From contig KB312243.1 of NCBI GenBank assembly GCA_000328365.1, positions 298,456 through 362,455 of the forward strand: 64,000 nt of DNA, read 5' to 3'. Shown one piece after another: positions 36,639 through 47,236 of the stretch (positions are counted from its first letter, which is position 1; each line of letters starts with the position of its first letter). The DNA is from Capitella teleta. Lineage: Eukaryota > Annelida > Polychaeta > Capitellidae. The notes below the pieces were generated by a model. The model had not been told where the DNA came from. It saw nothing but the letters and a program-made list of their open reading frames with translations, and made no database searches. Both the position numbers and the translations under genes were made by a program.

Positions 36639-38428
36639 TTTGCTTCCAGTTTCTTTTTGTTGGAAATTTCACTGTCCAATGCTCAGCGGTAAAATCCTCT
36701 CATCGTAACATCCTGGAAAAATAAAATAATTGTACTTGCATCATTTGCATGTGCAAATTATTCCGGTTTTTATTTATACTTTTTTATGAATAGTTGTACG
36801 TCTACGCATGGGTGTTATGTAACCAGAATCAGCTGAAATTGGTAATGTTGGGTGTCGATTAGTAGGAGAAAGTAATTATAAGTGTAATCAATAATTCAAC
36901 ACTTAATTAGCATACGTTTGAATTTAATTAATTAATATGCTGATTAATTAAAATGCTGATACCGGTATGTAATCATAAAATACTTATATATTAATTATAG
37001 TCACAACAGTACACAAATTAATGAAATAGTATATCATATTCATATACTACTGGTATATTATATTGAGCATTGACTAAGATCCTATAGCTTTTAGGATCTT
37101 TGGTATTATTATGTATTGACCAAGGCTACTGTAAATCCCTTTAATAATCAATAATATTATAAAGTTACAATTGATGGTATTTTAAATGCACAATCAACGG
37201 ACTTGTTTATGCAACCTATAACGGAAAATTAAGGCCACCATATGTACAAGAAATTAATATTAGAAGTTAAAAAAAAATATAATGAAAATTTATACAAAAT
37301 ACTATACCGGTACTCATACTATACATAGCTGATAGCTGATATACTACAGCGAGACCGACGGGTCCCTGGACCTCGCCCGATTTATCTGTGCTACTGATAA
37401 CTATACTATAGTATAGACTATAGTATACTATTACTATTAACTATACTCTATAGCAATGAAGACCAATTATTTTATAAAATATTAACTTAATAAAGCCCAC
37501 ACGTACATTAATCGTCGAATAACACACGAGGCAGCTCATTTGAGTTCTTATTCCTCTGAAGGTGAAACAGAAGTTCCGAATGCCGCGTATATTTACCTGA
37601 GTACTTCTTTCAACGACTCTTCAACGAGAACGATTCCATTTTGTGTACATAGTTGTCAAGCATGGCCGCGGCTTCTCCGACTTATGAATATGCATAATCA
37701 TGAATATGCATACTCATGAATATTCATAATAAGGCAATTCAGCCGCAGCGCGAAACTGAAAGCTTTCGAAGAATCGGAACTGGAAAGTTTGAGACTTTGA
37801 GCTCGTTTTGCTCAAACAAGAGCGAATAACAAGTGGTCAATTAGTGCGCGTGGTCAGACAAGGACTTTATATAACCTCGGTAAGTCATTCCTGTAAGGGT
37901 TTATTTCCAATAAAGCTGTGAAATATGTGATTTTCGTCCGAATGTTCTTGTCTAAATCGTTGAGTGTTGGCTCTTTCACTTTCAACTTTGGTGTGCGTCG
38001 CTCATGTCAGTCTTCAACCGAGTGACTAAATGTACTAGTACTAGTAGTAGTCAGTAGCCACTGATAAATATACTCCTACATGTTGTACTGAAGCTCTATT
38101 CAATAATCACTATTGAACTTCTACCACTAGTATAAAGAAACTCTTGTTTGAAACATCTTTTTGTCGATTACATGTCATATGAGGCAAATAAAAGACTGAA
38201 AAGGTCGAAACTTACACGACTTTTTAAAGTTTTTTTCATTGCGTTTGGACGCCAGATCAAGCTGTCTTTTAGCCAAGTCGAGTACACATCTTTTAGCCTT
38301 TTATGCATCAGTTGGACTTGGTGTCGTACATTGTATTTGTGAATACTCGTGAAGTTTTTTTTATAATCCTTGTTTATTTTCTGGATTCTTATTTATCCGA
38401 TTTGACCTCCTTTCAGAATGAGGTCACC
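36639..38428. other. Divergent promoter interval between TEX36 and PCED1
   Basis: About 1.8 kb separates the two start codons. It holds three MORE-like POU sites (37684-37727), a TATA-like TTTATATAA near 37865, and a strong splice donor (CTCG then GTAAGT near 37879) that could end a 5' untranslated exon of PCED1 spliced to the acceptor at 38416. The 36880-37450 part is very AT-rich, with a 55-base copy (inverted) of a motif shared with the hAT element. Confidence 0.5.
37684..37727. promoter_or_regulatory. Triple MORE-like POU-factor site array
   Basis: Three 12-bp palindrome-like sites, ATGAATATGCAT at 37684-37695, the same at 37700-37711 and ATGAATATTCAT at 37716-37727, repeat with a strict 16-bp period. 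ATG(A/C)ATATGCAT is the established MORE element bound by dimers of POU factors such as Oct-1. A fourth copy is at 36534-36545, in TEX36 intron 1. POU genes exist in sponges. Binding here is inference. Confidence 0.45.
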
Positions 38429-41400
38429 ATGGACATCTTCCGGCGAGATGATCTTCAAACTCTGCTTCACAACAAATTTGTCGTCATCATCGGCGATTCC
38501 AGTAAGTCTTCAATCTTAGCTTTTTTGTTGTAATATTTCTTAATTGTGCGCATTTTATTCTTCCAATTGTTTGTCATTTTGTGCCATTTGTATTTTGTTC
38601 TCCATTTAGATGAAGAACCTAGTAATCGCGGTTAACTTTAGCAAATAACTTACAATTAGACTTGAGCTTTTGTTGAATATACTGTGCGGTAGTCCCCTTA
38701 ACTCAAATGATATAAGTTGTATATGAAATCAGCAGTATTTGTTCAACCACTTATCCTTTAAAAAACATCAAAAGATGCACAATTATTTAGTAGGAATGTC
38801 TTCAAAAGGTTAAAACAGCGTCCTCAATTTATATTACTTGAATTAACAAGTCTTAATTGGTTCATCTATTTATAAAAATTGCCCATATAAGTTCTGGTAT
38901 ACCAAAATGCAGGTTTGTTACTTGTTATTCCTTAAGCGCACTGTCTGTCTTAAATATTAATTATTTTATCAATACAGAACCAGAATCTTTAATGTTGAAC
39001 TCATTTGAACGTTACTTATACAGTCAGACCCCGGTAATCCACCCTTCTCTGTTCCCAAGGAAACAGGCGGATTAACGAAAAGAGCGGATTACATGTCAGA
39101 CCACAAATAAATGAAAAATAGATGCCGGACAAAAATCCATGTACCATATAGTCAGTATAGTGGTATGTACCATTAGGTTACAAGCAGGTCAACGATCGAA
39201 ATAATTAACCCCGATCAAATGAAGTGGGCAAGGTAGAAAGAAGAGACAATTTAACTGAAGGATGGACGATTCGTCCCTATGATTTTAGGGCGTATTACGA
39301 AGAGGGCGGATTACATGACGGCGGATTAACGGGGTCTCCTTGTATAATTCTAGACCCGTGGCCAATTTGCGCATTTCATCGCCGGAACTCTAGGATTGTG
39401 CAATGAATGTGAACTTGTGAATTGCCTTTGAACTTCTGGTTTCTTGAAAATCCGTCACTTTTCAATCGCAAATTATTTATGCAAATTTTATTCGTTCTCG
39501 AGAGAAATTTCAGGGAACAGAACCGGTTTGTTTGTTGAACGGATTTTTTTTTCGGGCGATCAACGCGCGATGTTTTGATAAGGAAACTTGATTTCTCACC
39601 ATTTATTCGCTTATCTCTGTTATCTGGCGTGTCTCGTTTTCTCCCTCTGTTGCCAAAACGTTCGCTGACTTCACGGGAAACTCACCCCCCCCCTCCCCCA
39701 ACCCCGTCTCAATTCCTTAGTTGACACGATTTATGCTTTAAAAAAAAAAAGAAAAAAAAAAAGACTTCAGTTTATAAAATAATTATATATAGTATAGCAT
39801 GCAGCATAACTTGTGTATTACATGTACTGTGCTACTGTAGAGTGTATTCATTCGATATAATTATTTNNNNNNNNNNNNNNNNNNNNNNNNNNNNNNNNNN
39901 NNNNNNNNNNNNNNNNCTGCATAAGATGTNTAAGATAAATCCTAAGGGTTCTNTATGCTGCATTCTACCCTGGACAGTAGTACACAGGTGCTTGTTACGT
40001 TGGCAGCACTGCGCAGTGTCAACGAAGAATTATAATTATTGGTAAAATGAAGCAAGTAATTGGTGACAAATGGTTAAGTAAACAAGGCGTAACTTCTGTT
40101 ATTACAACAGTCTGAACAGACGAGCACATTATTGGCACATAAGTTATAAAATCACAGCTCCTGTTAATATGCGGGAACTGGTTGTATTGCGGATAATGAC
40201 GACAAACATCGCTGGTTTGTATTACACTCAGTATAATTGATGATGTACGAATTCGCCATCCGACCATATTAACCATATTAATTAATATGTATTTAAAATC
40301 GGGCGAAATGACATTCGGGCGAGATGATCTACGGCGAGATGGGATTCGGGCGAAATGACATTCGGGCGAGATGACCTACGGCGAGATGGGATTCGGGCGA
40401 AATGACATTCGGGCGAGATGACCAATTCATGCTGTGACTATAATGGAAATCATATCATGTATTCATATAATTTTGTGTGAGCACTTTTTTTTTCCTGCAG
40501 CACCAATTGTTAATTAAGAAACTACTGCTACTACTAGGGCGGCCTCAGTAATTAAGAAAGAATACCGATAATTATTAAAATATTATAGAATATTACAAAC
40601 TTATATCAATTTATTGTCAGTAATTGACAGAATACTAGTACATGTATTCGGTACTACATAATAATGATGATTGTAGTTATCTTCCTGAGCAGCAGCAGTC
40701 ATTTAGCCCGATGTTAAATACATATTAATAAATATGGCAAATATGGGCAGTAATACTCCGTATTGTGCTATGATGATATGCATGCGAGGATGGCGAATTC
40801 GTACAGCATCGAGTCTTCTGCTAGTACAAACCAGCATTGATTGTCATTATCCGCGATGCGACCATTTCCCATCACCCGTGTCAAATAAATGTCATCGGTA
40901 AAAACTGAATAACGGAGAAGTTCTTATGTAATAGCACTGTCCCCTTTAAAGCAATCATAGCATAAGAGTCCTTCCTTTCAGAAGACGGAGCAGTCTTAGA
41001 CCGAAAATAGGCAAGAGGCGGCTGCTGCACAAATACGAACGAAAAGAATCAAGAATAGCGTACTAATCATATTTATATCAGAATTATGTTTTCTCAGGTT
41101 TGCAGGGTTTTATTATTAAATTTCCCATTGCAGACACGAGCTTGTAGTCAGGAGTGCAAATGCATGTAGTTGTACTCTTTGAAGGTCACACATGGTGATC
41201 CACAGCAAGGAGAAAAGGCAAAGAACTTTGAGATTATAAGCTGGATTTCCACGAAAACGTCGTCGTCATTGTTGATTCGAATACTACTACATACATGTGT
41301 AGTATAGAAACATACGTTGCTCAAGTAAAATGAGCATTTCATACAACTCAGAAAGCAGGAGATCCAATAGCCATGCGTTTTAATTTGTCGCGCGCTGTAC

Positions 41401-43822
41401 AGTTGTGTTAATAACGGAGAAGTGTGAAATAAATAGCAAATAAGTGATTTGAATTCACGCTGCAATGTTGTTTTAATCTACGGTTGTTTACATAGAGGGT
41501 TAGATGCGATCGAAGGGGTCACTGCTCTTATCTTTCAACTCGCCTACTGGGCGCCGACTCGCTTTGTTCTTTCTGTTGATTGCGTAATCACTACGATTCT
41601 CTAATTTTATTTTTTTATTATTTATTTATTTTTTTTTTTTTTTTTGGACAAGAGTATGCATGGCTTTTTGAAGAGGCGCCTAAGTGTGAATGCTTTGATC
41701 AGTTGTTTTAGTTAGAGACCCTTTAATAATTAATAATTAATTACAATTATAATCGTTAATTATAGTATCTCTAGTTTGACTGACTAAACAACACACGCAT
41801 GGAGTTAACAGCATATACACTCAGCAATATTGATTGATTTCTAAATTCGAGTTCTTCATCTGACCATGATGAGCGACCACAACGAGCACTTTCTTTTTAT
41901 CCTTTACTGTTCATTAGATGCAGATGCCACTGCACACCCGTTATGCTGCGTTCTCTAATTATTGTTAATAATCTAGCACTCTCAGTGTCCGTCATGGTGT
42001 ACTCTTGAAGTGAAATGTTTGCATGTGTTAACCCGGGCGAAATGACTAGTACCCGCTACCTGGGGAGCTAGCCACTATACCTGCGTGCTGTCCGAGTGAT
42101 TTTAATTCTTAACTTTTATACCGACGTTGATCATCCCTTCTGAGCTGTTTCAGGCCAGACCTTAAGTCGGCTCGGGGCTCATTGTCAATTACATGATTAC
42201 TTTACAATACTGATAAAGTTAAACGCCCATGTACTGAAAGTAATTAATATTAACTCTTGGACGAGAGAAAACTCTAGTGATGACACAATAGATCTCACTT
42301 TGAACTTTTACCTATTTACCAGAATTCAGCCCATTTCCCAAGACATACACTGTATTTGTGGTGTGTACAGTCCGTGCAGTTATTCTTGTTCTGAGACACG
42401 TGTAACGAATCGATGTATGGGGAAATAATTCAAAGCTCTCACGTAAAGACTCTCTATTAAGATGGAGAGAGATTAGAGAGTGTTTGCTCTGAAGTGCGTT
42501 ATGATTGTTAGTAATAGTGAGTGATGACTTGAACTGACCCTGGTTTGATTTTGCTCTCGTATGCACCTCGCCTGAATTGATGTAATCATAATGTGTATTG
42601 TTTGTAATTCTCAGTTCAAAGGGCCGTTTACAAGGACCTCATTGCGTTTCTCCAAAAAGATGAATTTGTGGAGGAGAGAGAGCTAAAATTGAAGGTAAGT
42701 TGACATCTCATTAGAATGAGGCAATAGACCTGCTTCCCCTTGTAATATTTCCCATTATTCCCTGTGCGTATGCACCTGTGCATGTAGGTGCTTTGACTGC
42801 GGGTTGATTTTCAGGGCGAGCGATCGCACAGGGGAGACATCCTTCTGGAAGGAGGCCAGTTGGCGGAAATGAACAACCGCAAGACGTACCGGGAAGTCCG
42901 TCAGTGGCAGCACAAGTACCACTTGGTGCGCTTCTACTTTGTCACGCGCTGTTACTCGGATTACATGGAGACGGTACTCCAGGACCTCAGCCAGGAGCCC
43001 CAGCCAGACCTAGTCATCATGAACAGTTGCCTGTGGGACATCACACGGTGCGTTTGACTTTTTTCTCTCTCGTTTCTTTGTGGGGAAGGGTCATCAAGTG
43101 CGTGCGCTTACAGGTACGGTCCTAGATCCATGGAGGATTACCAGGTCAATCTGCAGCTGCTTTTCAAGAGGGTGCGAGAGGTTCTGCCGAAGGAGACGCT
43201 GTTTGTGTGGCACACGGCAATGCCTCTGGCCGAGAAGATCCGGGGAGGCTTCTTCATCGAGCAGATTGACTTCATGAACGACGTCATCCGCGTCGATGTC
43301 ATGATCGGGAACTTCCACGCGGCCAAAGCGGCGCACGATCACGGGATGGACGTCCTTGACCTGCACTTCCACTTCCGCAGCATGCTGGAGCACCGCAAGA
43401 AAGACGGAGTGCACTGGGACGCCCGCGTGCACAGGCGAATCAGCAACATGCTCATGAAGCACGTCGCATCCGCATGGAGGTACCAGCTGCCGTCCAGGGT
43501 GTCGCACTTCCCCCGATACCAGCCTCGCTTGCAGGACGATCGCAGACCAGATGGCGCTCTGCTGCCTGCGCCGTGTCCCTGGCCTGAGCAGCGGGTGTTC
43601 AACTTCCACGCTCAGCAGCAGCAGCACAGGCAAACCTTTGCTCATTCGGTCGCAATGAACATCCCCACTCAGTTTCACTCAATGCAACAGCAGCAGCAGC
43701 AGAGATACGAGAGGAGGAGGCTTTCTCCTTCTGCTGCTGCTGGTCGGCCAAGTTATCGGCGCAGGAACCATCCTTACGAAGCGTATCGCAGGCATCAGAG
43801 CGATGCTGTGCAATATTTCTAG
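38429..43822 (+). CDS. PCED1: PC-esterase domain protein (PCED1 type), isoform ending in exon 4a
   Basis: PCED1 proteins belong to the GDSL/SGNH-like PC-esterase family, thought to act on acylated glycans or lipids; the true substrate is unknown. Exons: 38429-38501, 42615-42694, 42815-43047 and 43114-43822; 364 residues. Exon 1, MDIFRRDDLQTLLHNKF followed by VVIIGDS, supplies the nucleophile block G22-D23-S24. Exon 2 starts IQRAVYKDL. Exon 3 holds GDILLEGGQLAEMNN, TYREVRQW, VRFYFVTR and MNSCLWDITR. Exon 4a (RYGPRSMEDYQVNL) carries the catalytic Asp-His pair D226/H229 in DGVHW and a Gln- and Arg-rich tail. Start chosen: ACCATGG context; an overlapping out-of-frame ATG lies 10 bases upstream. 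An AATAAA at 44189-44194 ends this form. Intron 1 (4.1 kb) is full of transposon relics. Confidence 0.92.
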
Positions 43823-46548
43823 TCGTTTGGTTTACAGATTGAACTAGTCAAGTATTGATAGCAGATCTCAGTATTTTGTGTGGGGTTTTTTTTTCATTTT
43901 TTTTTTTCGCTTTTTTTTTTTTTTTTTTTTGGCCTTTTTTTTATTTTTTTTTTTCCTACTCAAGACTTTAGTCATTTGTGTTTGTTCTTTTGTTTTACTG
44001 GTTTATTTGCAAGATGTGATAAACACAGGTTTTCTTCCATATGTTTTCATGAACTCAAGTACTCTAAATGTTGCATATTGTTAATTTTTTTATATGTATT
44101 TTCGTTTACCGCTGGCTGCCAAGTCATTTTTTCTTCTTCTCATCTATGATATCCATAATGTGTTCACTCTAGTTAAGTTTGATTGCAAAATAAAAGTTTA
44201 TTTTCTCTTCATTTTCTCTCAACATTCTTCTCCTGAATTTGCGATTTCTTGATCCTCCAAATGGACGATTGACAGCATGAACACTGAGCATTTCTTATGC
44301 AATATTTCACAAATGACTTCTGAGCGGCTGCCTTCGTTCTTTCCACAGATGGGGGCCTGGCAGTTACTCCGCCTTCAAGCAGAACATCCTCTGCCTACTC
44401 AATCGCGTTGCCTGCCTGATGAGCCCCAGCTGTCTGTTTGTGTGGCGTGGAGCGCTCCCTGTAACCGGCAGAGCCCTCGGCTCTTCCCTCTTCTACACCG
44501 AACAGGACGTTGACCTGGACGAGCTGCCCTCGATGCTCTTTGACCTCCTGCCAGCTGACCTGCACGTGAAGAATGTCATGGAATCGCGCGGCTACTGCTT
44601 CTTGGATCTGTACCACAAGTTGAAAGAGTGCGAGGGCTTTGGGTCGAGAGACGGGGTCCACTGGAGCAGCCCTGGGCAACGCCTCATCACCGGTCACATC
44701 TTTGCTGAACTGCGCTACTGGATTGAACCGAACGTTCCTGTGAATTCCTCCTCCGGATGGAGTGTGATGCAGTATGGGGGGCCGATAGGCACCTGCGATT
44801 ACATGCAGTCCTATCACGACCGGTACTTGTACGTGAATGAAGACTTTGAGCCTAAGAAGGAATTTTTGGAGAAGGTTCGAACAGCCATGCTGAAAGATGT
44901 GACAGTGCACGGCATGAGTATTGGAGAGTGGAGGCGTTTTGTGGGTGATGGGGTTGGAATGGCTGTCATGAATCCTCAGGTCATCCAGTTGCAAAAGCTC
45001 ATTGGCAAACCAGAATCAGGGAAAACCGGCTGTGCATCTAGCCAGAAAGTCACTCCTGAATCTTTAGCCAGTCAGGCAACTACTCCGATCTCTTCAGCCA
45101 TTCAGAAAGCCTCACCTAGCCCTGAATCAAGCCTTAAAGGCACGCCCGGCTCTGAAATTAACCAGACACCTACTCCGACCTCACTAGCCATTCAGAAATC
45201 CTCTCCTAGCTCTGTGGCTAGACAGAAGGCTCCTCGCACCTCCAGACCTTCTCCCAGCAGTGGATTCAACCAGTTTGCTACTCTTGCTTCAGTATTGAGC
45301 AAAAAAGCCTCCACCAGCTCTGTTGCTACCCAAGAGGCCTCCACCACCCAAAAGGTCTCCACCAGCTCTGTTGCTACCCAAAAGGCCTCCACCAGCTCTG
45401 TTGCTACCCAAGAGGCCTCCACCAGCTCTGTTGCTACCCAAGAGGCCTCCACCAGCTCTGTTGCTACCCAAGAGGCCTCCACCAGCTCTGTTGCTACCCA
45501 AGAGGCCTCCACCAGCTCTGTTGCTACCCAAGAGGCCTCCACCAGCTCTGTTGCTACCCAAAAGGCCTCCACCAGCTCTGTTGCTACCCAAGAAGCCTCC
45601 ACCAGCTCTGTTGCTACCCAAAAGGCCTCCACCAGCTCTGTTGCTACCCACGAGGCCTCCACCAGCTCTGTTGCTACCCACGAGGCCTCCACTAGCTCTG
45701 TTGCTACCCAAAAGGCCTCCACCAGCTCTGTTGCTACCCAAAAGGCCTCCACCAGCTCTGTTGCTACCCAAAAGGCCTCCACCAGCTCTGTTGCTAACCC
45801 AAATAATGCAGCAGCTACTCTGAGCTCTGTAGCAAATCAGAATGGTCCTCTCGGCCTTGTTGTTCAGGAGAAAGCTTCTTGCTCTGAATCTGGTAAAGCA
45901 ACTCGTCTTAGCTCTGGAAAAAAGGCTTCACCTCCTAATGCCGGAGCGACCTGCTTTCCATCTGCAAAACACCAATCATCAACTCCTAATATTGCTCAAC
46001 GGATCAGGAAACGGAAGTTGGCCGCTAATCAAGATGAAAATGCAGTGAAACAGCCCAAGCGAAGCCGGATGCATTCTCGTTCGCACACGTACAACAGCAA
46101 AATGCCGGTCAAGTCAATGTCGACACAGCCAAGGGCGACGATGCCTCAGAGAAATCGTTATAACTTCGCCCCGCACGTGAACCCCATGCCCCCGTCTCTC
46201 GCCAATCAGGGACCCAGGAAACACTGTTTCCCTTTGCACTCTGGGCAACTGCTACAGAATCGAGACTTTGGTGAGGTGGATTTCGGATCGTATTCGGAGC
46301 AGGGTGTGAATCATAACGTTCATTATGGCAATCCATCAAGTGGAAATCATAACGGGTTCGCGCATGATCATAACGGTCCTCAGCGTTATAGGAATCATAA
46401 CGCATTTTATGGTCCGATCGTTTCTGGCTTCTCTCATCAAAGTGATGCAGGATACTATGCTGAACGCATGGATTGGAGTTGCCATGGCGACGATTGGCGC
46501 CCTGTTCAACATCATTGGCCGGTCCCAAGGTCTGACAGACCGTATTAG
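38429..46548 (+). CDS. PCED1: PCED1-type PC-esterase, isoform ending in alternative exon 4b
   Basis: The same exons 1-3 can splice to a second terminal exon, 44349-46548. Its acceptor (CTTTCCACAG) has the same phase as exon 4a: CG plus A gives Arg, then WGPGSYSAFKQNILCLLNR. The product is 861 residues. The exon contains SCLFVWRGALPV, RGYCFLDLYHKLKE and its own catalytic pair D230/H233 in SRDGVHW, then FAELRYW, and a very long tail. The tail holds about 16 copies of a 10-residue unit ASTSSVATQ(E/K), a basic stretch (KQPKRSR), and an Asn-His-Asn-rich end. The interval 43823-44348 lacks any GDS exon, so exon 4b cannot be a complete separate gene. That the two exons are used alternatively is inferred from phase and layout; transcripts are not visible here. 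Confidence 0.75.
39021..39342. mobile_element. Pogo/Tigger-like MITE
   Basis: The 322-bp element begins CAGTCAGACCCCGGTAATCC and its inverted right end reads CAAGGAGACCCCGTTAATCC. TA dinucleotides flank both ends (39019-39020 and 39343-39344). TA target sites and CAGT-x-AGACCCCG termini are typical of the pogo/Tigger branch of Tc1/mariner. No coding capacity. Confidence 0.75.
39766..40427. mobile_element. Tandem-end inverted-repeat element, truncated copy B
   Basis: The sequence from about 39790 (GCATGCAGCATAACTTGTGT) matches the interior of copy A. The right end (40297-40427) carries alternating 16-bp units ATTCGGGCGAAATGAC and ATTCGGGCGAGATGAC plus a 15-bp CTACGGCGAGATGGG, arranged in a repeating block of about 47 bp. 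The left terminus is missing and replaced by an A-rich run; the second N gap falls inside. Confidence 0.6.
39867..39916. other. Assembly gap (50 N)
   Basis: Fifty N inside the copy B element in PCED1 intron 1, followed by isolated single N bases (near 39930 and 39953), indicating low-quality sequence around it. Confidence 0.99.
40698..42054. mobile_element. Third locus of the tandem-end element, ends only (copy C)
   Basis: At 40698-40850 an inverted fragment resembles the right part of copies A and B (GTCATTTAGCCCGATG, then GATGGCGAATTCGTAC). At 42033-42054 a terminus reads CCGGGCGAAATGACTAGTACCC, the reverse complement of the left end of copy A. Whether the two belong to one element interrupted by other sequence, or to two, cannot be decided here. 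Confidence 0.4.
43823..44348 (+). other. Intervening segment between PCED1 exons 4a and 4b
   Basis: This is the 3' untranslated region of exon 4a (T-rich, with AATAAA at 44189-44194) followed by the pyrimidine-rich acceptor region of exon 4b. It contains no coding segment resembling exons 1-3. Confidence 0.75.
45306..45798 (+). repeat. 30-bp coding minisatellite in PCED1 exon 4b
   Basis: About 16 copies of a 30-bp unit (GCCTCCACCAGCTCTGTTGC followed by TACCCAAGAG or TACCCAAAAG) encode ASTSSVATQE/K. One early unit is shortened. Units are almost identical in DNA, changing mainly at the Glu/Lys/His position. Because the unit is a multiple of three and lacks stops in several frames, long spurious ORFs appear on both strands. 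Confidence 0.95.
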
Positions 46549-47236
46549 GAGGTCAATGTACTTTAAAACAGTGAGCATTTTTTATGGCGTTCAATTTATG
46601 TTCTAACTGGGCATAAGGCCTTTCTGGTGTTTCTGACCTGCGATTTGTTTTACGTTTGAGTGATCGATTTTTGTCATTCAAATTTTCTGCCATAGTATCA
46701 CGCACGAGCCATTGTGCTTTGTTTTTTTTTTCCCTTTGAACAGAATAAACCGGTTTACCGTTTTAAAATTGTTTTTTCTTACTTTGTTTCTGTGCATAAT
46801 TAAATGTAATTAAATAATCAACTGTGCAAGATGCCTTGATCAATTACGAGTACTGAGAGATTGAGAAGCTGGAATATTTCCTGGAATCTCTTGAAACATT
46901 TATTTAATATTTTAATTGATCAAAATATAAATCTTTTCTGAAATGACGTACATTATTATAGAACTTAGAACTTTCAAATGAGGGATGTGAAATAGGTCTT
47001 TGATGTGAACATTCATGAAAAGAAGAGATAATGCAACGAATCCCAAGGAATTTAATATATATTGTAAATAAAAATAACATGTGCCATTGACAAAATTAAC
47101 AATTTAACACGTGAATATAAATAACACCGAGTAAAGAAGGAATGACTTATTGCCGTGAAATGTCAAAAGCACCAGTGTGGGCACCCAAGCTATTGCGCAA
47201 GAAAACAAAATATTGTGAATAAATCCATATAATGTG
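46549..47236. other. Short convergent intergenic region between PCED1 and the ankyrin/SOCS gene
   Basis: It contains the 3' untranslated regions of the two convergent genes. A GAATAAA at about 46742 probably ends the exon 4b transcript. Nothing else is seen. Confidence 0.6.

Larger units (their letters stand above)
38502..42614 (+). other. Intron 1 of PCED1, rich in transposon relics
   Basis: A 4.1 kb intron holding a Tigger-like MITE (39021-39342), a truncated copy B of the tandem-end element (about 39766-40427) interrupted by the second N gap, and fragments of further copies (about 40698 and 42033-42054). No gene is supported. Confidence 0.7.

Noticed and set aside
43823-44348. A second complete PCED1 gene starting between exons 4a and 4b
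   Set aside because: The interval holds only 3' untranslated sequence, a poly(A) signal and an acceptor; no GDS-type exon is present.
45192-45823. Long ORFs on both strands over the PCED1 exon 4b repeat (160-196 codons)
   Set aside because: They are shadows of a 30-bp coding repeat with no stop in several frames; the real frame continues from the conserved esterase domain.
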